DNA of 64,000 bases from Alteromonas macleodii (GCF_903772925.1 NZ_LR812090.1:4601061-4665060), one strand, 5' to 3'. Positions 37,285 through 48,430 are shown, counted from the first letter of the stretch. A program made the numbers and translations. The notes: generated from the sequence alone by a model not told the origin.

Positions 37285-37524
37285 TGGCAAAACGTCAGCA
37301 TCGTTTATAAGTATCGGACGCCTCCGACCTATATAAATTCCCTTTGTGATCTAGAGCGCATTTACGCCTGCTAATTAGACAAGCTAAGCTCTAAGCTACA
37401 TTTATCTTTCAGTTAAACTACAAATGAATCACCTAAGGCGTTAGGTTATCGAAAAATAGAAGTTTACTTCCGATGTAGGCACGGTAGATTTATCAGCATA
37501 ACGCGGAAAGTTTGGGGTAAAATC

Positions 37525-38016
37525 ATGAAACATTTTTTGTTGGGTTTGGTATTGCTTTGTTTAGGGGTAGGAACAAAGGTCAGTGCCAATACTGCCGAGG
37601 CCACTGTAAATCGAACCCTTGATGCGCTGCATCACAATGCGTCCGTTGCTAACTTTAAAGCGTATTTCAGCTTGTATCACGAAAATGCCATATTCATTGG
37701 TACTGACGCGTCGGAAGTTTGGGATAAAGAAACGTTTAAAGCCTATGCGAAACCCCATTTCGATAAAGGTACGGGATGGACGTATTACCCTAGAGATAGA
37801 CATATCTATTTTTCGCCAGACCGCAATATAGCTTGGTTCGACGAGTTGCTAGACAATAAGAGTTTAGGCGAAACAAGGGGGACTGGTGTTCTGATAAAAG
37901 TTGGCGAGAATTGGAAGCTAGCACAATACCATCTAGCTATACCCATTCCTAACTCAATAGCTGACAGCGTTGCCGAACAAATTAAAACAATGAACAACGA
38001 AAAAGCCCCGCTTTAA
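37525..38016 (+). CDS. Secreted nuclear transport factor 2/SnoaL-like protein
   Basis: A 163-residue protein with a signal peptide (MKHFLLGLVLLCLGVGTKVS, cleavage near SANT) and a SnoaL-like NTF2 fold: the N-terminal helix VNRTLDALHHNASVANFKAY, then ENAIFIGTDASEVW, and a C-terminal TGVLIKVGENWKLAQYHLAI. The family has no single function; this one is probably periplasmic. The stop codon lies inside a hairpin terminator. Confidence 0.8.
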   Translation: MKHFLLGLVLLCLGVGTKVSANTAEATVNRTLDALHHNASVANFKAYFSLYHENAIFIGTDASEVWDKETFKAYAKPHFDKGTGWTYYPRDRHIYFSPDRNIAWFDELLDNKSLGETRGTGVLIKVGENWKLAQYHLAIPIPNSIADSVAEQIKTMNNEKAPL

Positions 38017-38028
38017 TACGGGGCTTTT
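38001..38028. terminator. Bidirectional terminator between the SnoaL-like gene and the OmpA lipoprotein
   Basis: AAAAGCCCCG and CGGGGCTTTT form a 10-bp stem with an 8-base loop, with A and T runs on its flanks, so it can act in both directions. It contains the upstream TAA stop at 38014-38016. Confidence 0.85.
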
Positions 38029-38053
38029 AGCGCTTTCGCTTACCTACTAGACA

Positions 38054-38695
38054 TTAGGTATTAGATTGGGTAAGCGGCTGAATTTCCATCTCAACGCGAC
38101 GGTTCATAGAACGGTTTGCCGCACTGTTGTTAGGCACTTTTGGCGAGTATTCGCCCATGCCCACAGTGGTAATACGTGTGGGGTTAACTGAGTAGTTTAT
38201 GAGTAAGTTTTTAACTGCACCTGCACGACGCTCAGATAAAGACTGGTTATACTGCTCTGACCCCGTATCATCAGTGTGGCCTTTAATCATCAATACGGTT
38301 TTTTCGTAGTTGTTTACGACTTTAGCAACATCTTGAAGCACTGGGTTAAAGTTAGGGCTAATGCTCGAGCTATCTGTAGCAAATGTAATATCTCCAGGCA
38401 TGATTAATCGCAGATTATCGCCCTCACGTACCACTTGAACACCAGTATCAGAAAGTTCGCTTCGAAGTTCTTCTTCCTGTTTATCCATGTAATTACCAAT
38501 TGCACCACCTGCGATAGCGCCTACCGCAGCGCCCCACGCATAGCGACTTTTATCGTTATCGCCGGTAGCTTTACCAAGCAGTGCGCCTACTACAGCGCCG
38601 ATTGCAGCGCCTTTTTGCGTATTGTTAGGGTCATTTGCACAACCAGCCACCGTTAATGATGCAGCAATCAAACTTACAGCAAGAGTCTTTTTCAT
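38054..38695 (-). CDS. OmpA-family peptidoglycan-binding lipoprotein (YiaD-like)
   Basis: A 213-residue outer membrane lipoprotein. The signal peptide ends in the lipobox LTVAGC. A glycine-zipper region follows (IGAVVGALLGKATG and GAAVGAIAGGAIGNYM), then the OmpA C-terminal domain with GHTDDTGSEQYNQSLSERRA, which binds peptidoglycan. Architecture and length match E. coli YiaD (219). Gene on its own transcript, with its terminator shared with the opposite gene. Confidence 0.92.
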   Translation of the reverse strand: MKKTLAVSLIAASLTVAGCANDPNNTQKGAAIGAVVGALLGKATGDNDKSRYAWGAAVGAIAGGAIGNYMDKQEEELRSELSDTGVQVVREGDNLRLIMPGDITFATDSSSISPNFNPVLQDVAKVVNNYEKTVLMIKGHTDDTGSEQYNQSLSERRAGAVKNLLINYSVNPTRITTVGMGEYSPKVPNNSAANRSMNRRVEMEIQPLTQSNT

Positions 38696-39032
38696 AACTT
38701 CCTCTTTTTCGATTAAAAGCCCAGCATTGAGAAGTGCCAGATGTCCATTGCCACTCTCAATAGGCTTTGTATAAAAACTTTTATTAATTCCTTAACCTTA
38801 TACTCAGGTTTAGCAATTAGCGTTCCACTCATTATTTTCGAGATAGGTAGCAGGGTATTGATACTACTATCTATATTTTAAAATTAAAAAATTATTGCTG
38901 TTAGATCAGTGATAAACGTCGAGTGCTTCTTATCCTGATTAGCTAATCTCGATAAATTCTAAACGACACATTCTGAACCCAAGCTAAACAGATGCTTTTA
39001 TTTTTGTAAAATGAGAGAAAAGAGATGGAGCG

Positions 39033-39057
39033 ACACAGTGTAAACTCTACACTGTGT
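39033..39057. other. Inverted repeat downstream of the HD-GYP gene
   Basis: ACACAGTGTA and TACACTGTGT, 10-bp perfect arms with a 5-base spacer, 18 bases after the HD-GYP stop codon. There is no U run on the minus strand, so it may be a weak terminator or a protein-binding site. The rest of the gap 38696-39074 shows nothing clear. Confidence 0.45.
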
Positions 39058-39074
39058 TGCCAATAAGTAACATT

Positions 39075-40271
39075 TTAACCAACCGAAACTGAGCGCTCAA
39101 AGAATGCATTTACATCTATTTTGTAGTCTGAAGCGATAACAGCCTTTGTGATGCTTACGGTTTTATCTATAGATAGGTCAATATCTTTCGGTGTTAAATA
39201 ATGACTGTTACGGACGGAATAGAAAACCTTTACCAATGGTGTAAGAGGTGAACCTTTCTGTTCCAGTACCATAGCTAGCCTTTCATTAGACAGTAATACT
39301 AGGCTACCTACGGGATAAACACCTAAGCATTTTATGAATTGCTGAACAAGCGACTTATCAAGTCGGGTGGGGGCATCATTCATTAAAATAGAGAATGCTT
39401 TTTGGCTAGACATACCTGCTTTGTAGACCCTATCCGCAGTCAGCGCATCGTACATATCTGCAATAGCCAACATACGTCCTGCTTTGCTAATGTCGTCACC
39501 CTTGGTTCCGGCTGGGTAGCCTAGACCGTCTAAACGTTCATGGTGTTCACTAATCGCCTGTATAAGCGGTTGCGCTATGTCTGTCTCTTTTAGATAGTCT
39601 ACGCCGTGCTTTACATGCCCCTTCATAATATCCATTTCGCTATCTGTTAAGCGACCTGGTTTATGAAGTATTTCATCTGGAATTTTTATCTTGCCTAAAT
39701 CATGCAAAAAACCCGCGTAAGAAAGATCTTGAACCTCTTCTTCTGACATACCTAAAAACTTGCCAAAATTCGCTAACAGAATAGCAACGTTAAGGGAGTG
39801 TTCTAGTAAGTAATCATCTTTTTCGCGAATTTTAGTTAAGCAAAGCAGCGCATCAGGATTTCTATCAACTGACTCCACCAGCTTGCTCGAAAATGCTTTT
39901 GGAATGCTTGCATCAAAAGGTGTTTCCTTTTGAACACTAGCAAGCAAAAGCTTTTGAATCGCTTTGCCTTGTTCGTGAAGTTTAGATGCCCTCGTTAGCT
40001 CATTTTCAAGGGAAACTTTTTTAGCTTTTTCAGCCTTATTCGAATTATTTGGCTTACTATTGCCCGTAGAAGAAGTCGAATTATTACTAGGATCAAATGC
40101 TTTCTCAGTATCGATTGCTAATGTTTTTACGCCTTGCTTTTTCAATACATTAACGACATCGTTTGATATAACACGCCCTTGGCTTTTAACTGTTAAAGTA
40201 CCTTTTTGCTCTAGTATTTGATGAACAAACATACCCGGTATTAGCTGATCTATCGTAATCTTTTTAATCAT
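39075..40271 (-). CDS. HD-GYP domain cyclic-di-GMP phosphodiesterase with DUF3391
   Basis: A 398-residue protein. An N-terminal DUF3391 domain (ITIDQLIPGMFVHQI onward) is followed by a Ser/Asn/Lys-rich linker (about residues 65-85) and an HD-GYP domain: HDLGKIKIPDEIL, then GHVKHGVDYL, SEHHERLDGLGYPAGTKGDD and a following DMYDAL. The HD and GYP motifs are intact, so hydrolysis of cyclic-di-GMP is expected. No receiver or PAS domain is present. Monocistronic, minus strand. Confidence 0.92.
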   Translation of the reverse strand: MIKKITIDQLIPGMFVHQILEQKGTLTVKSQGRVISNDVVNVLKKQGVKTLAIDTEKAFDPSNNSTSSTGNSKPNNSNKAEKAKKVSLENELTRASKLHEQGKAIQKLLLASVQKETPFDASIPKAFSSKLVESVDRNPDALLCLTKIREKDDYLLEHSLNVAILLANFGKFLGMSEEEVQDLSYAGFLHDLGKIKIPDEILHKPGRLTDSEMDIMKGHVKHGVDYLKETDIAQPLIQAISEHHERLDGLGYPAGTKGDDISKAGRMLAIADMYDALTADRVYKAGMSSQKAFSILMNDAPTRLDKSLVQQFIKCLGVYPVGSLVLLSNERLAMVLEQKGSPLTPLVKVFYSVRNSHYLTPKDIDLSIDKTVSITKAVIASDYKIDVNAFFERSVSVG

Positions 40272-40338
40272 TCTAAATGCACAACACTATTTTCCAAATG
40301 CAGTTCGGTGCTATTAAGGAGTTTCATAACTGCAAACC

Positions 40339-40677
40339 CTAATACTCTAACTCTACCAGTATAGTGTGTAAATCTGGCATCCATGCGAATTTTCTCATAT
40401 TGACCCGGTTATTTTTAACTACAACACCTTCCGCTGTTAAACGCTGTCGTTGCTCCTCTGCTTTTTCCGAGCCAGCAGGAAAAGCAATTTTTCCGTCACT
40501 ACGTAATACTCTATGCCAGTTACAGTCTATGTTTATATCTCTTAAACATTTTCCCATCATTCTTGCTCTGCCAGGTAACCCACATAAATCAGCGAGTTGG
40601 CCGTAACTAATTACATGTCCTGATGGTACGTAAGAAAGCGTTTTCTCTACTCTAGATTGTACGGCTTCACCTGCCAT
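40339..40677 (-). CDS. Alkyltransferase-like (ATL) DNA damage recognition protein
   Basis: A 112-residue protein of the MGMT C-terminal DNA-binding fold. The HTH (VISYGQLADLCGLPGRARMM) is present, but the active-site PCHRV of alkyltransferases is replaced by NWHRV, a Trp in place of the methyl-accepting Cys. Such ATL proteins bind O6-alkylguanine and flag it for nucleotide excision repair rather than repairing it. A later segment, NMRKFAWMPD, fits the family. Divergent from the DTW gene. Confidence 0.88.
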   Translation of the reverse strand: MAGEAVQSRVEKTLSYVPSGHVISYGQLADLCGLPGRARMMGKCLRDINIDCNWHRVLRSDGKIAFPAGSEKAEEQRQRLTAEGVVVKNNRVNMRKFAWMPDLHTILVELEY

Positions 40678-40775
40678 GTTGTATATTATCCTATCTGGTA
40701 AGTTGCGCTGTTAAATAGGTGATTGCGATAAATGAACGCAGTTAGCATTGTAAAAAAAGGTAGAGAAATTAGGTA

Positions 40776-41357
40776 ATGCGCCTTTATTGTAAAAAATGTG
40801 GATACCCCGAAGCAACGTGTATCTGCGCCCATATTAGCACTGTGAATACGTCGTTGAATATCATCATTATTCAGCATGAAAAAGAAGCCTATCATGCGAA
40901 AAATACTGCAAGGCTAATTTCTTTGTGTATTCCAACAAGTCGTATTGTTCTTACAAATGATGCGCAAGCTATGGATAGCTTGCCCAACGAGTGCTCTCTA
41001 GAACATACAGCACTCATGTATCCCAGTGATACCAGTATGCCGATAGAAAGAACTGCACCAGAAAGACTAAAGCAATTGTCTACCTTGTTGTTAATAGACG
41101 GCAGTTGGAAACAGGCATTCGGCATAGTTAAACAACATCCATGGCTCGCTACTTTGCCTACATTTCACTTTTCGTCGGCGCCAACGTCTAATTATGCAAT
41201 CCGCCACACAAAATTAGAGCACGCGCTCTCTACACTCGAAGCGACTGCCTATGCGATAAGTTGTTTAGAAAAAACCGACGTATCTGCACTTCACGAAGCA
41301 CAGTGTGCCTTACAAAAACATTGGCAAGGGCCAAAGTCCCATAGAAGACAAATCTAA
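40776..41357 (+). CDS. DTW-domain tRNA-uridine aminocarboxypropyltransferase (TapT/YfiP-like)
   Basis: A 193-residue protein with an N-terminal CxxCxxPExxCxC-like zinc knuckle (YCKKCGYPEATCICAHIS), HEKEAYHAKNTARL, and LLIDGSWKQA matching the DTW/D-x-x-W motif of the family (here DGSW). TapT-type enzymes transfer the aminocarboxypropyl group from SAM to uridine 47 of tRNA. A tRNA-modification role is likely from family; the exact target site is inferred. Confidence 0.86.
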   Translation: MRLYCKKCGYPEATCICAHISTVNTSLNIIIIQHEKEAYHAKNTARLISLCIPTSRIVLTNDAQAMDSLPNECSLEHTALMYPSDTSMPIERTAPERLKQLSTLLLIDGSWKQAFGIVKQHPWLATLPTFHFSSAPTSNYAIRHTKLEHALSTLEATAYAISCLEKTDVSALHEAQCALQKHWQGPKSHRRQI

Positions 41358-41360
41358 CGC

Positions 41361-41384
41361 TTAGAAGGCCACAGGCCTTTCTAA
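41361..41384. terminator. Hairpin between the convergent DTW and GST genes
   Basis: TTAGAAGGCC, a 3-base loop and GGCCTTTCTAA form a near-perfect hairpin (one bulge) that contains the GST stop codon and follows the DTW stop. No long U run, so efficiency is uncertain. Confidence 0.5.
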
Positions 41385-41980
41385 ATGTTCATTGGTATAA
41401 AGCCTTTGTGCTCTTTAATTAAACTTATCCAATGGCGAATAGCAGGGTACGCCGACAAGTCGAAGCCGCCTTCATGAGCTACATGGGTATAAGCAAACAG
41501 TGATATATCAGCTAAGCTAATAGTATCGCCTATCAAATAGGGTGTGTTATTAAGTTGATGTTCCATTACCTCAAGCGCTCGGTATCCACCCGCTTGCTTA
41601 GACTCATATTCCGCTTTTCTGTCATCAGGCAACCCTAAATAGATATTAATGTAGCGGGCAACGGCGATATAGGGTTCGTGGCTATACTGTTCGAAAAACT
41701 GCCACTGTAACAGTTGCGCAAAGTGATAGGGGGAAGAGGGAACGTAGGGCGTATTAGAAGCAAGGTAATGCATGATAGCGTTTGACTCTGACAACACCCT
41801 GCCGTCATCGAGTTCAAGTATGGGAATTTTACCGTTAGGCGTTTTTTCAAGAAAGGACGGCGCTCTGGTCTCCCCCTTCATAATATCAACATCAACCCAT
41901 TCACAGGCTTTGCCTAATAGAGAAAGCAGCAATTCGAGTTTGTAGCAGTTTCCAGAACGTTTATCGCCGTATATTCGCAC
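41381..41980 (-). CDS. Glutathione S-transferase family protein
   Basis: A 199-residue cytosolic GST. The thioredoxin-like N-terminal half has YGDKRSGNCYKLELLLSLLG, the cis-Pro region NGKIPILELDDGRVL and ESNAIMHYLA (glutathione-binding E-S). The all-helical C-terminal half includes TPYLIGDTISLADISLFAYT. It resembles small bacterial GSTs that detoxify electrophiles; substrate unknown. Minus strand, single gene. Confidence 0.92.
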   Translation of the reverse strand: MRIYGDKRSGNCYKLELLLSLLGKACEWVDVDIMKGETRAPSFLEKTPNGKIPILELDDGRVLSESNAIMHYLASNTPYVPSSPYHFAQLLQWQFFEQYSHEPYIAVARYINIYLGLPDDRKAEYESKQAGGYRALEVMEHQLNNTPYLIGDTISLADISLFAYTHVAHEGGFDLSAYPAIRHWISLIKEHKGFIPMNI

Positions 41981-42058
41981 AGTGGTAATCTCAATACAGT
42001 TAGGTAGAAGGCAACATGCAAGTGTTTCAGCTTAAGCTTGCTGATTCACTTAGCTACA

Positions 42059-42922
42059 TTAACCTTTATCTATACACGCAGTAAAATTAGAATTGCAGTA
42101 TTTTTCTTTCAGGCCAAGTAAATATTCTATTTCTTTGCTTCTTTCTGACGTCACGCTTTCTTTGATTAGGCGATCTATCCTTCTATCTAAATCGCTCGCC
42201 AGTAACAGCTTTGTCTTACCTAATCTACGATAATAATTGATTAACGGCGAAACGAGTAGGAGTGTTAAAAACAGGCATAATGAAGATATAAAAACCATAT
42301 CAAACAGATGAACCGATAAATTTATCCAAAATACAGGCATTATCAAGAACACCAATAATGTTGTAGCTATAGTGATAGCGGCAACGGTTATTACGCTTTT
42401 ATACATCCTTATTTTGACGATAAGCTCCATACCTTCAGTATTGAGAAATGTCCTTAGGTGCCGGTTTACTGTCGTTATTTGGAATATATATAGGGACATG
42501 AGTAACCAGAAAGGTATAGCTCCCATTGCAACGATGAAGACCTCTTTCTCGTTAATTCTTGAGATCAGTCCTTCAGTTACCATGTACAATATAGGCATTA
42601 TAAAACCTAAAGACACTGACCAAATTAGGTGTTTTTTAAATTGCTCTGACAAAGCTTTTCTATGTAGCCAAAAATCATGACGTCGTTTAGTTAATTCAAG
42701 GATAAGCAAAAGATGCTTGGCAACACTCTTTTGAATGACTCTAATAGATAAAAGAAACGCGCCACTAAGCAGTGATGTTCCGATTGCAGTATTAAAATCT
42801 CTCTGTGCATCCAGAGAGGCGATATCTAACTGTATGGTGCCGCCAATAATGTGTAGTACGATCATGGAGGTTGCAAGCAGTAAAGGATACGTTAGGTTTT
42901 CTAGTAAGTTAACTTTATTCAT
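42059..42922 (-). CDS. Hypothetical membrane protein, paralogue of its upstream neighbour
   Basis: A 287-residue protein not recognised. About six to seven hydrophobic segments: two near the N-terminus (about 13-31 and 43-60), others around 98-118, 130-147, 173-197 and 203-225. It shares with the upstream gene the segment AQRDFNTAIGTSLLSG, a MPVFWINLSVHLFDM segment near the middle of the second half, and a polar C-terminal tail; the two are clearly paralogues. ATG at 42920-42922 overlaps the end of that gene by 8 bp. The AT content is higher than in the surrounding core genes. Confidence 0.6.
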   Translation of the reverse strand: MNKVNLLENLTYPLLLATSMIVLHIIGGTIQLDIASLDAQRDFNTAIGTSLLSGAFLLSIRVIQKSVAKHLLLILELTKRRHDFWLHRKALSEQFKKHLIWSVSLGFIMPILYMVTEGLISRINEKEVFIVAMGAIPFWLLMSLYIFQITTVNRHLRTFLNTEGMELIVKIRMYKSVITVAAITIATTLLVFLIMPVFWINLSVHLFDMVFISSLCLFLTLLLVSPLINYYRRLGKTKLLLASDLDRRIDRLIKESVTSERSKEIEYLLGLKEKYCNSNFTACIDKG

Positions 42923-43850
42923 AAGAGGAAATTAGAACCATACCCCAAGAAACAGTTATTAATAATACGCAAGCAATAAACCTTATTTTATCTTTAACCC
43001 CGAATAGGTTCATCGATAGCGAATTTATCCTTTCTAAATCTTGTTCGTACAACACTAGCTTTTCTGAAGAGATCTCTTTATTTACTAACACATTAAGTTC
43101 TTCGCATTTTTTATTTTTACCTTGAAGCCACTTAGATTGTAATTTTAGAACAGGATGAAATAGGTAAAACGCGATAATGGATAAAAACAGTAACGTCATA
43201 GCAATATCTAAAAAAGGAACGTTTTTGTTAACCCAAAATATTGGGAAAAGAGAAAATGCTCCAATGGACAAAGTCGCGTTAATTAAGGATAAACGGGCCA
43301 AAGAGGAGAGAGAGTTTAAATAGTCAATGTAGTTCTCAGTCTGACTTAGTACGTATTTTTTTAAATAGTTTACGTTTGACGTTGATTGAATTAAAAAGAG
43401 AAAAAACAAAAACCAAAAAAGTACTGCACATCCTGTAATCACGTATTGATACCACTTTACCTCGGAAAAAAGAAGGTTTTCTATAATTACGTACGTTACC
43501 GTCGCAAAAACAGCAGTAATGAGGCTATTTATGATGTGTAGCTGAAATTTTGTGAAAAGTTTTTGCCTATGCTGACTCAAATGACTCAACTGATTTGTTT
43601 TTACCAACATTGAGATCAGTGTGCTTAGTACATTCTTATGATTCAATTGTAAACAAAACCAAAAATATCCAGAAAGCAAAGTCATGGCAATTGCAGAGTT
43701 AAAGTCTCTCTGTTCGCGAACGCTTCCGTCACTATCCAGCGCTAAAGCACCACTAACGTAGTGTACAACTAGAAGAACAACAACCAATAAGAATGGATAC
43801 AATCCTATAAATACACCGTTATGCGCATTTGAATATGGATTTAATTTCAT
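42915..43850 (-). CDS. Hypothetical membrane protein, paralogue of its downstream neighbour
   Basis: A 311-residue protein with about seven hydrophobic segments, including a hydrophobic C-terminal span (FIACVLLITVSWGMVLI). It carries EQRDFNSAIAMTLLSGYF and FPIFWVNKNVPFLDI, which line up with the downstream protein. No known domain was seen. The pair is co-translated (8 bp overlap). AT-rich composition and lack of a recognised family suggest accessory DNA, though no mobile element is adjacent. Confidence 0.6.
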   Translation of the reverse strand: MKLNPYSNAHNGVFIGLYPFLLVVVLLVVHYVSGALALDSDGSVREQRDFNSAIAMTLLSGYFWFCLQLNHKNVLSTLISMLVKTNQLSHLSQHRQKLFTKFQLHIINSLITAVFATVTYVIIENLLFSEVKWYQYVITGCAVLFWFLFFLFLIQSTSNVNYLKKYVLSQTENYIDYLNSLSSLARLSLINATLSIGAFSLFPIFWVNKNVPFLDIAMTLLFLSIIAFYLFHPVLKLQSKWLQGKNKKCEELNVLVNKEISSEKLVLYEQDLERINSLSMNLFGVKDKIRFIACVLLITVSWGMVLISSYE

Positions 43851-44021
43851 TATTTAAATAATTATTTAAAGGTAGCTCTTCCTGCTTTCAATTAATTTAA
43901 TAAACTCGAAAGAAGCATACCCATGGGCTACTGATAACATCACAACCTTAAGCTTTAAAGCCTGCGTAAGCAATATAAATAAACGTAAGGGAATGTGAAC
44001 GTTTACTTTTCGTTCGACAAT

Positions 44022-44049
44022 AAAAAACCCGCCAGTTGGCGGGTTTTTT
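44022..44049. terminator. Terminator of the atp operon
   Basis: AAAAAACCCGCC and GGCGGGTTTTTT form a 12-bp stem around AGTT with A and T runs at its ends. It follows the atpC stop by 14 bases and can act on both strands. Confidence 0.9.
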
Positions 44050-44063
44050 CAAAGCTGTGCTTT

Positions 44064-44477
44064 TTACTTGCGTAACTTCTGAATAAGACGAAGTTGTGCA
44101 ATTGCTTCTGCAAGCTCGTGAGCTGCTTCTGCATAGTTAAAGTCAGCGCCTGGATTGGCGATGTGCTCTTCTGCACGTCGTTTGGCTTCTTGTGCTGCCT
44201 GCTCGTCAAGATCTTCAGCTCGAACCGCGGTATCAGCCAGTACGGTAATGTTGTTAGGCTGTACTTCTAGTACACCACCTGCAACATAGATAACTTCTTC
44301 TTCACCGTGCTGTTTAACCAAACGCACCATACCAGGTTTAATAGCAGAGATAAGTGGCGCGTGACCAGGGTTAATACCCAGCTCACCTTCGCTACCTGTC
44401 ACCTGAATCGATTCAACGCGTCCTGAGAAAATCGCTTTCTCCGCGCTTACTACGTCCAAATGTACTGTCATTGCCAT
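44064..44477 (-). CDS. atpC: ATP synthase F1 epsilon subunit
   Basis: A 137-residue subunit of the F1 central stalk that couples rotation to catalysis and inhibits ATP hydrolysis. Family marks: [39 protein letters not shown], then a two-helix C-terminus ([20 protein letters not shown]). Last gene of the atp operon, 60 bp after atpD; the gap holds two hairpins. Confidence 0.97.
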   Translation of the reverse strand: MAMTVHLDVVSAEKAIFSGRVESIQVTGSEGELGINPGHAPLISAIKPGMVRLVKQHGEEEVIYVAGGVLEVQPNNITVLADTAVRAEDLDEQAAQEAKRRAEEHIANPGADFNYAEAAHELAEAIAQLRLIQKLRK

Positions 44478-44500
44478 GTGAACCTCCTGATTAGGTACGT

Positions 44501-44531
44501 TAGCATGATGCTAGGCTAGCTAATGCTAGCC
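44501..44531 (-). other. Two adjacent hairpins in the atpD-atpC gap
   Basis: TAGCAT-G-ATGCTA at 44501-44513 and GGCTAGC-TAAT-GCTAGCC at 44514-44531 sit back to back in the 60-bp space between atpD and atpC. They have no U run, so they may tune message stability or atpC translation rather than terminate. Confidence 0.5.
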
Positions 44532-44537
44532 CCGCTA

Positions 44538-45935
<1,398 letters not shown>

Positions 45936-45956
45936 TTATCTCTTTTAAACCTTTGC

Positions 45957-46817
45957 CTACACCGCTGCGGCACCGCTAACAATCTCACTGATTTCTTGTG
46001 TGATTGCAGCCTGACGCGCTTTGTTATATACCAGTTGTAACTCATCAATAAGGTTACCGGCGTTGTCGGTTGCTGCCTTCATGGCAACCATTCGCGCAGC
46101 TTGTTCTGACGCCGCGTTTTCTACAACACCCTGATACACCTGAGACTCAATGTAACGAACCATTAGTGCTTCCAAAATTTCTTTTGGATCTGGCTCGTAG
46201 ATGTAGTCCCAACGATGTTGATATTCTTCGTCTTCTGACTTTGGCAAAGGCAATAACTGATTGATCACAGGTTTCTGTGTCATGGTGTTAACGAAGTCAT
46301 TGAATACCAAGAATACTCGGTCAATTTGTCCTTCGTCGTACGCTTTAAGCATAACGCGTACAACACCCACTACATCGCTCACAGACGGCTTGTCACCTAA
46401 ACCAGATTCAGCAGCAAGCAACTTGCCACCAAAGCGGTTGAAGAAACTGCACGCTTTAGAACCTAATGCAGCGAAATCCACTTCTACACCCTGTTCACGC
46501 CATTTTTTGACGTCTTGAGTGACGAGCTTAAATTCATTGGTGTTCAAGCCACCACATAAGCCTCGGTCAGTGGAAATCACAATGTAACCGACGCGCTTGA
46601 CTTCACGCTCTTCCAAATAAGGATGGCGATATTCAAGGTTACCGTTTGCAATGTGACCAATCACTTTAAGCATATTTTGTGCATATGGACGGCCAGAAGC
46701 CATGCGTTCCTGCGCCTTTTTCATTTTAGACGCAGCAACCATTTCCATCGCACTGGTAATCTTCTGAGTATTTTTGATACTCCCAATCTTACCTTTTATT
46801 TCTTTACCGCTGGCCAT
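45957..46817 (-). CDS. atpG: ATP synthase F1 gamma subunit
   Basis: A 286-residue rotor shaft subunit. N-terminal [20 protein letters not shown] and C-terminal [20 protein letters not shown] plus [17 protein letters not shown] are the highly conserved coiled-coil ends. Length matches E. coli AtpG (287). It lies between atpA and atpD as usual. Confidence 0.98.
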   Translation of the reverse strand: MASGKEIKGKIGSIKNTQKITSAMEMVAASKMKKAQERMASGRPYAQNMLKVIGHIANGNLEYRHPYLEEREVKRVGYIVISTDRGLCGGLNTNEFKLVTQDVKKWREQGVEVDFAALGSKACSFFNRFGGKLLAAESGLGDKPSVSDVVGVVRVMLKAYDEGQIDRVFLVFNDFVNTMTQKPVINQLLPLPKSEDEEYQHRWDYIYEPDPKEILEALMVRYIESQVYQGVVENAASEQAARMVAMKAATDNAGNLIDELQLVYNKARQAAITQEISEIVSGAAAV

Positions 46818-46875
46818 GACTATCTCTCCGATTACTCAACGAATTGCGCTGGTGGTTAAACACCAGCACCATTGA

Positions 46876-48417
46876 TTACCAAGTTTGTGTCGCTTTAAAG
46901 TTTGTTAAAGCGTCGTTCAACTTAGAGGCAATCTCGTCGTTGTAGTTACCTGATTCGTTGATAGTCTTCATAAGGTCAGCGTGTTCGCTGTTCATGTAAG
47001 AGTGAAGAGCGGCTTCAAAATCTAGGATTTTGTTAAGCTCGATACCCTTAAGGAAACCTTTTTCTACCGCGAACAGAGATACACCCATATCAGCAATTGA
47101 AAGTGGTGCGTACTGCTTCTGCTTCATTAGCTCAGTTACGCGCTCACCGTGCTCAAGTTGCTCACGAGTTGCGTCATCAAGGTCAGAAGCAAACTGCGAG
47201 AACGCCGCAAGTTCACGATACTGAGCTAGGGCTAGACGGATACCGCCACCCAACTTCTTGATGATTTTAGTCTGTGCAGCACCACCAACACGAGATACCG
47301 AGATACCAGCGTTAACCGCTGGACGGATACCTGCGTTGAACAAGTCAGTTTCTAGGAAGATCTGACCATCGGTAATTGAGATTACGTTAGTTGGTACGAA
47401 TGCAGATACGTCACCAGCTTGCGTTTCGATAATAGGAAGCGCAGTCAATGAACCTGTCTTACCTTTCACTTCGCCATTAGTGTAACGCTCAACGTATTGC
47501 TCGTTTACACGTGCAGCACGTTCTAGTAGACGTGAGTGAAGGTAGAATACGTCACCTGGGTAAGCTTCACGACCTGGTGGACGCTTAAGTAGTAGTGAGA
47601 TTTGACGGTAAGCAACAGCTTGCTTAGACAAATCATCATATACGATTAGCGCATCTTCACCGCGGTCACGGAAGTATTCACCCATAGTACAACCAGAGTA
47701 AGGCGCTAGGTATTGAAGCGCTGCAGACTCAGAAGCAGATGCTGCAACCACGATAGTGTGGTCAAGGGCACCGTGCTCTTCTAGTTTACGTACTACGTTA
47801 GCGATAGTAGACGCTTTCTGACCAACCGCTACGTACACACACTTAATGCCTGTACCTTTTTGGTTAATGATAGCGTCAACAGCCATTGCTGTTTTACCAC
47901 ACTGACGGTCACCGATAATAAGCTCACGCTGACCACGACCTACTGGGATCATGGCATCAACTGACTTATAACCAGTTTGTACAGGCTGGTCTACTGATTG
48001 ACGTTCAATTACGCCAGGAGCAATTTTTTCAACTGGCTCGAAACCAGCTGCGTCGATTGCGCCTTTACCATCAATAGGCTCACCTAGTGTGTTTACAACA
48101 CGACCAAGAAGTGCGTTACCTACTGGTACTTCAAGAATACGGCCAGTAGATTGTACTTTATCGCCTTCTTTCAGGTCCGCGTAAGGACCCATAACAACTG
48201 CACCTACAGAGTCTCGCTCAAGGTTTAGTGCAATTGCGTAACGGCTTCCAGGAAGCTCAATCATTTCACCCTGCATTACATCTGCAAGGCCATGAATGCG
48301 GATAATACCGTCAGTTACTGCGACGATAGTACCTTCATTACGTGCTTCACTGCTTACATTGAACTGTTCAATTCTTTTCTTGATCAGTTCAGCAATTTCA
48401 GTGGAATTAAGTTGCAT
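46876..48417 (-). CDS. atpA: ATP synthase F1 alpha subunit
   Basis: A 513-residue subunit, same length as E. coli AtpA. The P-loop is [16 protein letters not shown], with Cys where E. coli has Thr (GDRQTGKT); that place is a free position of the GxxxxGKT motif. Also visible: [16 protein letters not shown] and [20 protein letters not shown]. It holds the non-catalytic nucleotide sites. It follows atpH by 13 bp. Confidence 0.98.
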   Translation of the reverse strand: MQLNSTEIAELIKKRIEQFNVSSEARNEGTIVAVTDGIIRIHGLADVMQGEMIELPGSRYAIALNLERDSVGAVVMGPYADLKEGDKVQSTGRILEVPVGNALLGRVVNTLGEPIDGKGAIDAAGFEPVEKIAPGVIERQSVDQPVQTGYKSVDAMIPVGRGQRELIIGDRQCGKTAMAVDAIINQKGTGIKCVYVAVGQKASTIANVVRKLEEHGALDHTIVVAASASESAALQYLAPYSGCTMGEYFRDRGEDALIVYDDLSKQAVAYRQISLLLKRPPGREAYPGDVFYLHSRLLERAARVNEQYVERYTNGEVKGKTGSLTALPIIETQAGDVSAFVPTNVISITDGQIFLETDLFNAGIRPAVNAGISVSRVGGAAQTKIIKKLGGGIRLALAQYRELAAFSQFASDLDDATREQLEHGERVTELMKQKQYAPLSIADMGVSLFAVEKGFLKGIELNKILDFEAALHSYMNSEHADLMKTINESGNYNDEIASKLNDALTNFKATQTW

Positions 48418-48430
48418 GCTCTTATCCCCG

